This document shows, piece after piece, positions 1 through 14,000 of a stretch of 64,000 bases of DNA. Position 1 is the stretch's first letter. Every line of letters starts with the position of its first letter. The position numbers and the translations under genes are program-made. The notes under the pieces were generated by a model. That model did no database searches. It was not told the origin of the DNA and saw only the letters and a list, made by a program, of their open reading frames with translations. Source of the DNA: Orthonyx spaldingii (taxonomy: Eukaryota; Chordata; Aves; Passeriformes; Orthonychidae); contig VZTJ01005553.1 of NCBI GenBank assembly GCA_013397795.1, positions 2,813,208-2,877,207 of the forward strand. Reading direction: 5' to 3'.

Positions 1-3000
1 AGGTCTGGTTTTCTCACCATTTATTCTGCTGTTCATACAGTCCTGGCCCACCTCCTTCCCTCTATTCTCAAATTTCATTTAAAGAGTTTCTCCGTAAAAC
101 ACAACATGCCTAAACAAATTTCTTGTCTTCCCACTAATCTCCTATATTTGCTTCTCTCTATATGGTCAACAGTATAATTATTCTTCTCAGCATTACAGCC
201 TGCATAATGTGGGGGACATTTTCATCATTATCCTTAGTTGACATGCCTGACTATGCCTATCAAAATTGTCCTAATTTTTCATTCTTAGAGTTTTCCTTTT
301 ATGACAGTGACATGTTCCAACATTCCATCATTACTCCTATGATAGGTTACTCTCCAGTTTTTTTTCATAGCTAAACCATCCAGAAATTTAACCATGGCCC
401 TAAGTGCAAGAGAAGTGTCAGTCCTAGCTCACAACTTTGTAGACACCATGGTCAGTCAAACTAAGACAAATCCCTAGGAAACCAAGTTCTTGGCTTGCTT
501 CATGCTTGCTATAATAAATATTTGCATTACGCAAAGGCTATGCTTTTTAATGGATACATATGTCCTAAAATAATTAAAGTAGAGGGAAACTTGCTTTGGA
601 TCTCTGAAATGTCCTCTTTATATACCCTATCTGTCCTAGGCACCTTCCAGTAACATGGAAGAATACAAGATTTAACTAGATCACTGGAAATCTGGAGACT
701 AATATAACACTATTGAGTTACACTGCCACTTCATTTATACAAACTTTTAACAGAAAAGTAATATATGATTGCAGAAGAATCATCTGACTTCCTTTTTGAC
801 TTGGTTTGAAAGATATTATCACTCTTTTAACAAGGGTTATTTAAAAGTGAGCTAAATGAGGCAGAGAGTCTAAAAAAGTCTGGCTTACTGGAAATGTAAC
901 ATTGCATCCTATGTTTCTAAATGCAGGCTGTGACACAGATGAGAACAAATTCTGTAACAGTAATGTTTAAACAGCAATTTTTAAGATGAGCAGTTTTAGA
1001 ACATCTGTATTATTTTGCAGAAATGTTACAATACCATTTAAAAAAAAAGGCAGTGCAGATTTTAATTGGAAATATGGCATTTTAAAATTCAGGCAAAGTT
1101 ACGCAAGGATGAGAAAAAAAACATAAGATGTGGTTTCAAAGTCCTCAGGAAACACGTCACCCACTGCAGATTGGGTTTATCCGAATTTTAGAAAAACCTA
1201 TTGAGATTAGTTTTTACCTAATACTGCATAAGATGATTACAGTTATTTGTGGCACTTTAATTCCTACTGGAAACAAAATGATGTTTTATAGAGATGTATC
1301 TACAAAAAAAACCCAAACAACCCTGACATAAACCTCTTTTATCCATTCTCATTCCACAAAACCACCCTCTAAGCTGTAGAATCATGCACTTTTCCTAATG
1401 AAATGAAGGCCAGACAAATATATAGCAGAGGTTTCTAGAAATAAATTGTACTAAACTACATACTGCATTATAAAAATTGATTAAGTTTCCTAAAGAACAG
1501 AACGGGAACAAAAAATGTTTGGTTGCTTTGACACATCCAGATGACTATTATTACCCTCTTTCATGATTTCCATTTTTTATCTCAGCACCATATCTCCAAG
1601 ATGCCCCATTATGTGACAATCCCAACAAATGAGGCATTTGGATTTCTGGAGGTTTCATTTCCTCGTCCTTGCAGGGTTTTAAAAATGTTCACATCAGAAC
1701 ATGTGCTACAATTTAGGAGAACCTTGTGATTTTAGCATCAGCTAGCTACAGATGACCCTACAGAAAGAAAAGATCCTTACAAGCTCCTAACAACAGCATA
1801 ACTCCTCACTGCCAATAGAAGAATAGGTAAAATCCTTCTGGTTAAAGAAATCTAGAATTAACTTAAGAGTAATGTCAATACCTAATTCACGTTCTTCCCC
1901 TTGCACACTCCTGAAGAGTTTCTCCTCCTCCCTCTCCTCTTAGGGCTGAATTTTCAAAGCATTGTGTTTGGGCCGCTGGAGTGTAAATGGGACTCCAGAG
2001 ATTGCAGTTCCACGTGTCACTTTGAAAATGTGCCTCTTAGCAACTAACTCAGCTGTCACTGAGCACAGCCACTCTAGCAAGAAGCCCAGCAACAAGAACA
2101 GCCTGAAGGGAGAAAGAAATGCTTTTGAACCTGAATTAAAATGTAAAAGGACAAGCCTTCAATAATCCTTCTGTAAATCACTTACAGAACTTTTCCTTGT
2201 AGTGGCTTCTTGCATGTGTAGAACATACATTAGAAAAATATTGAATCTTCATTTTTCTCATGTTTCTCCACTGTTCAGTAGTCCACATTTAATATTTATG
2301 AAACACATTGAAGATAAAAATAGTTGCACACACATTGAGAACCCAAGTTCAAAGATGGCTGAATCAAATCAGCATAATCACACAAGCATAAATTTGAGGA
2401 TAAAAGGAACTAGATGACACTAGATTTAAAAAGTAACTCTATTATTATTATTTCTTTATCTGTTCTTGTTATAGTTGATTTAAGACATTCTACAGATTTT
2501 CTAAATCCTTTTGGAAGTTAACGAGAATTGAACTCACACTTAAAGGACAGAGATGGTTACATGAAATGAATTTACTTGTAAAGGAACCAAATTCTACTGA
2601 AGCTGTAGGACCTACACAAACTTAATTTGGCACATAAAATTATGTTAGCTTTATTCCTGGTAAGAATGTGCATCTCTGCATTCAAGTTAACAATTCCATA
2701 CAAATATCACATTTTTCATTAGTAGTTACAGCCTAAATATTTGAAAGGTCAGTCATTCTGGATAAAACCGATGTTTGACAGGTGTAAATGAGACAGAGTT
2801 CTGGAAAGCAATGAACAGTCAGACTCTGAAAATTACGTCTCATTAAGATCAGGCACAGAAAAATGGACACTTTCAAGACCATTAGACATTCTGTAAATAT
2901 AAAAGGCAAAGGAAAATTAGCAGCACAGAACTGAAAAAGAGATCAGAAGCTCTGCCTTAGGTGTTCCTTTGTGTGGTGGTCTGATTTATAGGTGAATAGA

Positions 3001-4912
3001 GAAACTATGGCATGAAGCTAAAACAGATGTCATGGAAATGGGGTTTTTTAAAAATACTAATTATGCAAGAATCTCATTATTGATTGTGTAATAACATCAT
3101 CTACCACACTTGAAACGTGTGGGATGTCTCCTCTCACTGAGGAGAGATCCCTCTTTAGTATTGTTCCAGATTCTAGACCAACCAAGTAACAAACCAAAAG
3201 TAATAATGAGACCTTGAACACGTCTCGCAACTCCCAAATCTCTTCTATAAAAGAAAGCACTTCAGAAGAAGGAAAAGACATCTAAAGGCTCACAAATTAA
3301 AATGCTAACTTCTGAAACACCATACTCCTCAATCTGTTATTGTAGCAATCAAAGGATGTAAGTTCCTCTTTGGATTCAATCTTCATGTAGCTATAATCCT
3401 ATAATCACTTTTTCATTTCTGACATGTGTAATACATCAACAGATACTGTAGTGTAGCCACACACAAAGCATACACGTTGTTAGAATACTTTGAAGTATTC
3501 TTACTACTTCCAAGTAGTGCAGAATTAAATGTACAGCTAATGTCACTTCCGTGACTGGTATATTTCTTAAGTACACACTTCTATATCCACAGTCACCTTC
3601 ATTAAAAAAATATGGAAAGGTCCCATCTTTTTTTTCTCCTTCTTTTCCAAATCTGTTTAAAACTATTTGGAAATTCAATTCAATTATTAATCTATTTACT
3701 TTTTTAAAGCATACAGAGCAATTAAAGTTATGTAGAGTTTATAAAATAATCACTTTAAAGAAGTTGAGAAAAGTTACAAGTAAAATATCACTAGCTAATT
3801 AATTCCATCTGCAGGAAATATCAGAGGCTGGTAACACGCATTTTTCACAAATGCTACAGAAATTCCTGAAACTATGCCCAGACCTCCATTGTCTTCACAG
3901 TAATAGTGCATTATTGATGTGCTTCTACTTTTATGACATATAATCAAAATTTTTCCTAATTGGTCCTGACTGTAGCTCTCAAAGGAGCACAGCTGATACT
4001 CTGGCTTTGAATAACTGTAAGTTGAAAGTATGTGTGCTTCCACAAACATCATTTGTGTTGGGAAATGCACCGTTGAGACAAGTTCCTCACAAAATGTGCA
4101 GATGTGTGTGAAGGAAGGGCTGTGCAATGTGAGCAAGAGGGCAGAGAGAGGTAGAGCAAGGGAGATGCACAGTTACAGTCACCACTTCCCATGACTGGCA
4201 GCTCAGGCATGGCATAAGGAACAATACAGATGCCAAGGCAAACAGGTATGTTCACAACCTTGAAAACATTGTATATAATAACTTATGGAGGTTGTTTTAT
4301 ATAAAGCTCCAAAACAACAAACACTTGGTTTTAACATAATTTACAAGGTGAAATAAGGATCTTTAAATAAGTGGAAGACTGAGCGATACACTAGCACATC
4401 TATTTGAACACTGCAACATCACATGAACAGGAACATTCTGCCAAACTGTGGCCTGGAGCAATTTTCTTGACTCATTTTTGAGTTTCTCTGCTGACACTTT
4501 TCACAAAAGCATAATTCAAAAGACACAAAGATTTTCAGTGCTACTTGGTGCAGTGAAATCTATTAAATTTTGGCCATTTACCTGTAGAGATCTTCATCTT
4601 CAGCTTTGCATAAACAGTTACATCCTACTCTGATCGTGTATCTTCCATTAAATAAAGCAGAGCACCAAGGTTTAGGAATAACTATTCAATGCCTTAACTT
4701 GCATTAGGTTTCTGTTACTCTTTCTTTCTCTGTAAGAAAATATCTTTGAAATATGAGGACAATGAGTTTCCCCACAGAGAACCTGAAAGGATCATCTTAA
4801 CATGCTTTCCATCATAAACACAAATTAAATAGTGACCAATAAGAAAGTTCCTAGGTCTGACCTAGCTCTGGCCTCCAAGAGAATGCACGTAATATTAAAC
4901 ATTAGTACCTAC
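1..4912 (-). other. DLG2: DLG2 intron (partial)
   Basis: AT-rich DNA downstream of the L27 exon, expected to be part of a very long DLG2 intron. I found no exon with a credible splice pair and no recognisable mobile element. The short open frames here are without family resemblance. Confidence 0.6.
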
Positions 4913-5044
4913 CTAGAAGTGCCTGAAACAAGCTGCTTTTAAAGATGCCCATCACCTTTCTGATGGCTTTTTTCAGTTGTTGCTCTTCTGGCTTCCGTAG
5001 TTTTTTGCAATATTCTTCCAGCAGCACTAAAGCTCGGTCAGTAT
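4913..5044 (-). CDS. DLG2: DLG2 coding exon 2, L27 domain
   Basis: This 132-base exon has phase 1 at both ends, an acceptor of twelve T then AG just above 5044, and donor GTAGGT at 4912. It encodes 43 complete residues forming the first helices of the L27 domain, including EEYCKKL and VMGIFKSSLFQALL. The internal Met of MGIFKSS could serve as an alternative start for transcripts that begin further downstream. Confidence 0.88.
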
Positions 5045-8000
5045 CTAAAAAAAAAAAACATACCAAGCACAACAATGTCTTTATTGACTCTGGAAAGTAT
5101 CCAAATGCTCAAATATTAAGTACTCATTTTGAGAGGCATTGTTCACACATGTAAGGAACATTAACAGCAAATGTTCATAGAATCATAAAATCACTATGGT
5201 TGGAAAAGATCTACAAGATCATCGAGTCCAACTCTTAAACCAGCCCCACTGTGTTCTCCGCCAGACCACGTCCAAGTGCCACATCCACATGCCTTTGTAA
5301 CACTTCCAGGGATGGTGATGTTGTTGCCTTCTGTCCTTAGCTGTATGTCATGAGCAACATATGCAACGCTGCATGGGAAAATGATCTTTGGAACAGCATC
5401 TGTAACAACTGCTCAACTTCCATTTACCCAAAACCATCTGGAAGCTATGGGGCCTGGACCAAATTACAACTTGTAGAAGCTACAGAATTATAGACAATAA
5501 CCGTTATGGATACCCATGCAGGAAAACTGGCCTTAAAACATATTCAGAGAAGACATGGAAGTGTTTGCTTTGCATCTGCAACACTCAGTTCTCTGTTCTC
5601 TGACTGATAAATGTGTATCTGAAAGGCAGGTGTCCAAGAGCGTGGCTGGTGTTTTCTATTCCCTCAATACATAAAATTGCTATCTACCTCTTTGGTAAAT
5701 GAGACTTTGATAGCAGACTTTCATTCATGTGCTGGCTCAAAGAGAGCAATCCAGCCCTTCTGTAAGAGCCCAGAGGAACAGAGCTCTGTTTCTCCTGCTG
5801 CTATTATCTTTGTGCAGTCACTTGTCAAGAGCATGAGTGACATATAAATTTGCATGAAATCCAAACATTGCCATCTTACAGATAAGAAAATAGAGGAACA
5901 TGGAGAATCAGACTTCACCTGTCCATCCCAACTAGATCCCAGAAATGTGCACAAACATCTGTATGACACTGAGATATCTGCACACTTTTGTAATTGTATT
6001 GTTACCAAGTTTTCAGTAAGATTACCAAACAGTAAAAAAAAAAAAAATAAATTAATAATTAAAATGGAGCAAGTGCCTTAATCCAAATTTCTTACACTAG
6101 AGTTTAATGCAAGTTTCACTAGCAGGAGAGGTTCAGACTTTTGGCTAGATTAAACTAAGTAAAGTAGTGTAAAAATGCTTGGAAAGGCAAAACAAATTGC
6201 TTTTATAATTATTTTCTTCTAAATAACTAAAAGAAAGTTTCTTTTTCACTATATAAAGATTGACTGTCTTTGTTCATCCAAGGATCTGGAAGATGATCCC
6301 TGTAACACAGGCCTTGCGATGTGACAAGCACATGAGTTCACATTGTCAAATTTAAAAGGGAGGAAAATGTAATCAATCATTAAACTCCAAGAAGCTGCAA
6401 TGTTTTTATTTCTCCTCACAGAAAGTCTGGCTGGTCACAAGCATTTTATCAGAGAAATGAAAAACATAATGAATAAAAAGGAATTTTATTTAAATGTTTT
6501 TGTATGTGCACTGACATATGTATATCAATATATAGAATCATAGAATCATTACGGTTAGAAAAGACCTCCAAGACCATTGAGTCCAACCTGATGTATCACA
6601 TAGATAGGGAGATTAAGGAGCATTTTATAGCAGTCTAGCCATTATAATGGAGGAGCTCACAATTCTCTGCCTTGATCCAACCTTGAGAGGGTCTCCAAGA
6701 GGAACCCCTTCTTTCTATGAGAGCTGTCCTTGGGGCAAGTAAGGATTAGGCAATTGCACTTAGGACTACTTATAACCCACAAAGAAAGAGAGAGAATTAG
6801 CTCTTTTAAAGGGCACATCACAATACCTGGGCTGGGCTTCAATCACAGATCATCCAGATCAAAAGCACAGCCTTGAAACAAAGCTCTGGATCCAAGTGGG
6901 ATATGGTTAGATGCAAAGAACTAGTCCTACATGTGAGCTCAGCTTCTTTTGCCTTGAAAACCCCAATCATATCATACCTTTTAATGACCTCATGACTGTG
7001 CCTGACACACATATGACACCCATACTTTCATGGATACACGGAAAGTTCTGGCCACCCTCAACAAAATAATTAGTCCATAATTTAAAGCATGGGTTGGAAT
7101 CAGTAATTCACCTTCTCCCAAGTACAGACGTGCATATGTAATGAATCCATGGTTACTTTTACTAAAGTGAAGCAGAAGAGTGGTAGAAAACCTCTGCAAA
7201 GTATCTGGTACTGAGGGCACATTTTAAGAGTAGACTGAGAAATTAGGAAAATGGGATGTGAATGTCTCTTCCACACTAGAGATATCACTCCCTCTTTCTT
7301 AATGACTTGGTGAAGCATGCTGACATCCCCTCCTTCATTAATCATTCCTTTCCTAAAGTGTACAGCTCCTGTTTAAAAAAACACCTACAAAACATAGCAT
7401 CCTCTGGGGATATGAGCAGAATTTTTACTTCCACTTGAAATAGTCTTTTTCAATTCATGATGAAAAAAGACTACTTTTTGTGGACCCCAGAAGAGTCCTA
7501 AACTCTTACAAACTGAACAACCAGCAACAGAGCACAGTTCTAGTGCTAAATCTAAATCCCAGATCAAGTAATGGTCTTCCTGCCTAATTTTCCTCTCTAG
7601 CTTTAAAAGGATGCATTAATTTTTACTCCATCGCTAAGCTCCAGCATGGAGTTGCATCCTTTTCCTGCACCATCTCACTTGACAGCAATGTACCTAGTTT
7701 TCCAAATAACCTGTGATGGGTGACATGTGCTGGGAGATCCAGTCAGGATCCTCAGGCTGCCCTGCTTCCTCTGAAAGTTTCCATGGATGTTCAGGTATCA
7801 ACAGGAATCATATCCTGACTAAGAGTATTTTAGCATGTCAGGAAGGGGGACTGTGCAACCACTACTACTGAAGCACTCCTGAAAAGCCAAGGAATTTATG
7901 GAGACTACTCAAATTTCCAATTCGTCACCAGATTAGGCTTTCAAAAAAGAACTTTCACCCTTCTTGATGAACTCTCCTAGTTATAAATTACTCAGGACTA

Positions 8001-11000
8001 GATCTTCATATGGATTTGACAGTATTTAGCATGCCTGGGCACAATCCTGTTCAGCACCAGCACAGCACATTCCTAACTCTGCACAACACAGAGCAATAGG
8101 AGATAATGTAATAAAATGGCACAGCTGAAGAATGCTCAGTATTCTCCCCAAAATAATAACCATTGTCAACTCCCAGTCATACCCAAAACAGACGAGGACA
8201 TCCAGTATTTTTTCTTTTGCAGCTACAAAGCTTAAATACTATCTGGTTGCAGAAATGGACTGCAACACAATAGTCAAATAAGAACCATATTCCCTGCCAC
8301 TCAATTAAGTGGAAGTTTCTGAATCTGCATTCCCACACATTCTTTTCATCAACAAGAATGAGAGACTGGTTGCTTTCATGAGGGACTGGATCACTGTATA
8401 AATTACAATATCCAGTGAAGCACACAGTTAATTTACAGCAGCCTAAGCAAGTCATGTATCTTACAGAGTATGTCAAAAATGCAACCCAAAAATCTTTGCT
8501 CTATGGTATCACTATTCTCCAGTACTGCTACCAAAACCAAATTCAAGCAAGACAATAAATCCACTGAACACACAATTTAATATCCCAAGAGGCGGGCCTC
8601 TGTGTGGATCCTGAGTAGGTTCTTTGTCTATGAACAAAAGACCACTGAAAAGTCAGCATCAGCTGTGCCCCATGAAGCCTGCTGGACGTAGTTCTAATTT
8701 TTTTTCCTGCTTCTTTGTATTTTATGACAGTATTTTTAAATTGATTCTATTGGCTTTGAAAGATGACTCTGACAAGAGCCATTCAGAAGATACAGTCCTA
8801 CAAAAACACACTTATATTCTTATAGTCAGTAAACGCATTATTGTTTTAAACAAATCATACTCAAAACATCTTAATACAATTGTAAGAAAAAATTTTAAGG
8901 AGCAAAACATTTTTATGGTCCTACAAGATCTTGTCCAAGAGGTTATCAGTTAACTCAAACTAACTCACAATTCTGTAAATTTTATTGCTTTATCACCCCA
9001 TAATTTTTTAAGCAGTTCAGGAACGTTTATGGTTTATGTTACTGACCAGGGAATGGGTAATTGCTACAATACAGCAAATCAGAGACATGTAACATTGAAA
9101 TGAAACTACAGAGCAGTAACTTTGCTTACTGGACTCCTTCTGAAAACATTTTCCTTTCTCCCTCAATCTAAAGTTTTATCACACAAGGAATTACTCAATT
9201 CTTCTTCTACAGAATGAGTTTCTGCTTAAACTATTGTATTGATCTATGTAAGAATCAAAAAAGAGGCAAATCCTTTCCTTGGGGTTATTATTCTAGATGG
9301 GATCATTACAGAATACTCCACACTTTATAGTACCCACACTGTACAGACTTTTCTGTGATGTTGATTTTTAAAGCTCAAAGTAGACATTTATGCTATAGAG
9401 TAAAATAAGCTGTTGGGGAAATACTTATGCATCTGATGAAATAAATACACAAAAATTGTATAGCAAACTATACAGAAAACCCAAGTTATATTTTAACAAA
9501 ATGTAACTTCAGTATATCTTACAGACAAAGTTTTCCAGGGATACTGTCAACAAGAAATGAAGCCATACATCCAAGCACATACAGAGTAAGGTGCATTGTA
9601 TAGCAGAAGAAATTAAATTCTCACCAATAAATTGTTTCCTAAAGCATTGCTCTTAAAATGTAAGCTACACATACAAAATATTAAATTTCATAATTATGCA
9701 TATTTAAATTAATTCTACAATAGTTTTATAATCTACTGTGAAACATGATGTCAAAATCAATTCTATCTACTTCTCAGGGTCCATATCCAAGCACTGCGGC
9801 TTGCAGTACTAACCAGTACTTTGAAGCAGAAGGATTCCCTTCCTCTGCTGGTTTGTTTCTGTGTCTTTGCTATGCTCTCAGGTTTTACAAGGACATTTTT
9901 AGAATCACTTTGAAACTCAATACAGGCAAGCAGACGCTATACTCACTGCAGCATTTACAGTAGAGTCCTGGTAGAGTTGAAGTGCATCTGCAGCTCTGCT
10001 GGTATGGGCAGTTATGTTAATTAAAAAGTTTTTGTGCTTTCATATGGGACCAAGGATGACACAGCCATACCTGCACATACCATAGGACCCAGGAAACAAG
10101 TTTCTTAAGTATCTCCCAGGTGCTTGGTCACACCATTTATCCTTCAGACGAACTAAATATATTACATCTGAGGATAATTTAGGTTTATCCATAAATTTCA
10201 ATAACTAATTAGGAAAAGATTTGACTAACAGGATTAATTGAAACTATATGAGAAAGATAAAAGTGATTCAAAAACCAGTCTCCAAGCAGCTCCATTTTCA
10301 GTCCAGGGTTTGTTGAGTGGTGATGGCTCAAACCAAAGGAGCAGACAATGGAAGCTCCACCTAACTCAAGCAGATGCTGCTAAGGCTATATAGATGAATA
10401 TATGGCTATTTTCAAGCATTAGAGCTCTTTCTGGCCAGTAAAGTCATACAGGCTGAACTCTATATGGACCCATATATGTAACTGGCCAGGACCAGTCACT
10501 GATTTTGCATTCAAATTGTTGTGCTTTGAACATCCCCAGTCTGCTGAGAGCTGCTGCTGCCTTCCTTGGGAACATGATCCTGTCAGCCAACTCCTGTTAT
10601 GAAGCAAGGTAGCTCAGAAGGTGGAGAGAAAAAAAATGAAAATACAATTCCAAACTCAGCAAGTTCTGCCTTGCACATGGAAGAAATCACAGTCAACTGA
10701 TTAACAGTGCCCTGCACCAGCACAAGGGAGTATCAGGCAGTCACTGCCTCTCAGGGAACCAAGTCTACCACAGGCTGTTGGTAAGTTTAGAAACAAATTT
10801 ACATTCCTTTCTTCCCACTGGCATCAGAGTTTGTGAACAAAAAGACTTTTGGGGTGCAACAGTGTGGAAAAATGTTAAGTTAAATAAAAATAAGGTCTCA
10901 TCAGTGAGAGATGTTTAACGTTAGTTGAGATCTAACCCTAATTGAGTTGGTAAGAGAAAGGGGTGTTTTTATTCCAATGTCTCTTTTTTTTTTTTTTAAT

Positions 11001-14000
11001 CTGCTCTTTTCTCCTAAACGGGATTTCAATTATCTTATGACTTGCAAAGACTGTTGTAGAGGTGAATTTTAAAAGAAAAACAAGTCAATGCATTTCAGGA
11101 GACTTTCCAGGTTTTTGAGAACCAGAATTGGGAAAATGTAGGGCACTGAAGCAGGAAAAGGCATGAAGAATGGCGGAGAAAAAACACAGGAGCCAAAATA
11201 GAAGTGAGAAATGGAACCAGAGCACCAGGAGAGGGAGCAAGGAAGTGTTCTCAGTGAACTTTGGTAACTTTAAAAGAAAAGGATCTCAGAAACTGCTTTC
11301 ATTTTGGAGAGTTCACACCTTCATTTAGATGACTAAAAGAGACAGAGGAGCAAACACTGTTCCCTGCCTCAATTATTTAAAGATATCTTGATTTGCTTCT
11401 CTGGTCTGGAAATCTAAACAAATTAAAATGAGTTGTTACAGATCAGCAGGAGGAAATGCTGTAGTTTCTAAAAAATTTCCAGGCAACCTGCCTTGGGCCT
11501 GATCCAAGTCAAAACCATCAGTAACTCTTCACTTTCCCTGATCTCCACACAGAAAACCAAACACAAAGGAATAAATCCTGCTAATACACAATGCTCTGTA
11601 CCCACAGAGGAAAAGAGTAGAAAGCCAGTTAAATTTTAGAAAGAAATTCAAGAAACAGTACACTAAGATGGTTGAGAAAAACACAAGCTGTAGGCTCCCA
11701 TGGTTCAAAGGACTCAAGAACTATTAGCCAAATAATAATAATAAAATATTTACATATAAACATCAATATGAGACATGAATTAATCTAGCAGACTGCACAG
11801 AGGGAAGGCAGACAGGCAATATGTGTACAAACCAGAAAGCTCCCAGCATCCTGGGCCCTTCATCTCTGCAAGAGGACTTTAAGCAACTATCAAGAAAATG
11901 CAGCATATGGGTTATACAACCTTGAGGAAGCATAAGGCATGACGTAGGTGACAATCACCCAGTGTGGCAAGCACTCACAACAAACAAGCAAAAGGGTTAA
12001 AAATAACAGCTCCTCAGGATATGCACGGCACATAAACCCATCTTCTGTCCTGCTAGGGAAAACAAGGGGACAGAAAAGGAGGGGGATAATCATCAAAGGG
12101 ATTACCAGGCAGGCTTGTTTCTGGGGTTTCAGCTTTTAGCAACCAGATTGGCACACAGAGGAGGCAACACATGGCTTGTGGAGATTAATCGTAGGCAAGT
12201 GGAGAGTCTTTCAAGGAATGATATTTCAAGTTGAGATTGCATTCTGAGTTGCCCTTGCTCTCCATTAACTGTAAAAAGCATGACATCCCTAAACTAGCCA
12301 CAGCCTTGGTGAATTCTCTGCAGAGGCTGCTTTACTGCAAAACACCAAGTTAGGAACAGTTCCATTGTGAAGCAGTATTATTCTAGACCCTGATGCTGCC
12401 AGCAGACAAGAAATGGGCCAGATAGACTGTGAGAAGAACTGCTATGCAAGTACAACAGCAAATTTCTCAGAACAAGGCAGTATCACATGCCCAGGTAGAT
12501 TAAGGGGAAAACAGGTATCCAAATGCCAAGGTAAACTTGAGTAAGGAGGACAAGCAGTTTTGCACTGAGCGGTGTTACCATGAAGTTGTGTTATTGCAGG
12601 TCTCTGTGCCCCACACAGCTCATGTGAAAGGCTGCCACGGAACCACAGAAGTTGCTCAGCAGTCCCTTGTTCCAGAATATTGATTTGAGCAAACGATACA
12701 ACGCAGAGGGCTTAATGTTCTGCAAGTCAGATTGCTTTGAAGGGCAGGAGCTGTGTTATGAGGTGTCAGCTGAACTCTCTGAGAAACAGAACAGACAGAC
12801 ATGGAGACCCCGGAGGAGCCTCATTAGGTTTTCAGTTTTCCTCCCTGCTGTGCAGAAGGACCCAGGCTTATACGCAACCCACAGATGGCACCTAATTGCA
12901 CTGGTAACCTCTTACAACATCGACAAGACCCCTCATCAGCTGACTTCAGTGCTTGAAGGTTCTAATGTTTCTTTTTTCTACTACATAAAAACAACATTTT
13001 CTTGTTATTAATGAGGACAACTACTTGTCCTCCAGATGTCAGTGTGTAAAGAAAACCACCATTATCCCCTTTACAACCTCTTCTACCCTTGTTTGACTTG
13101 TCACGTCCCTTCCCTGTTCAGTGTCCTTTTTCACAGTTTCAGCCTCAGCAATTTTTGTACATTTTTTACATTCCCAAAGCCTCTTATTCTCTTTTCTGGA
13201 ATTAAATTTATCTTCAAGCACAACCTATAAACTCAGGCTGGAGACCCAGTAATGATACACGAACACTGACTCATGGATGGAGCTGGACAGAAGAACTGTC
13301 AGCTTCATGAAACACAACACATGCACATACCAGGGAAGTGATGGGTTCGTTTTTTGCTTATTTGTTAAGAATCAGACTTTTTGTCTAACTTACTATAAGG
13401 AAAACTAAGAAAAATTTCACTTCTCAGTGTTGATTAGCTCAACATAAGCTTGTTGTCCCTGCATCTTCACACTTGCATTTACAACATATAACCACACATC
13501 TGTTCTATTAAAATGCTGCCTTTGCACATTTTTTAGTTTTAAATATAATTCCTTAAACTTGACTAACTGCACTTACACAAGGGATAGGATAACTACATAA
13601 AGATCAGGAACTGGCTCAGCATAAACTCACAAACTTTACTCCAGCATTTCTGTTTATCAAAAAGCATCCTGAAAACCAAGTTACATTCCTGCTTCACTGC
13701 CCCTAGACGACCCCTGCAATCCCACAGCTATGCCTTCTCTACCCATCTCTGCCTGTAAGCTACAACTAAAACTTGAAAAAATACTCAGTATTTAGTGTAT
13801 AACCTGTTAATATTATGTAACACACTTTACCATAAGGAAGAGCCCACTTCTTACAAGGGCTCACTCTGGGACCTGGATTCTTCCCATCACTTTATTTCAG
13901 GGATCACAGAAGTGCTTTAGCAACTGCTGCTATCAGCTGCTCGTCCCACCAGGGCCATTCCTTTTTTCCAATGAGTTCTCTTTTCCCAGGTATGTTGAAT

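Noticed and set aside
3840..3870. Minus-strand TTTCAGGAATTTCTGTAG, resembling the next DLG2 exon (IQEF...)
   Set aside because: The frame stops after a few codons and there is no matching phase or donor. The true exon is expected far to the left.
12652..13011. Plus-strand 119-codon frame in DLG2 intron
   Set aside because: No splice context, no recognisable domain, and on the opposite strand to the host gene.
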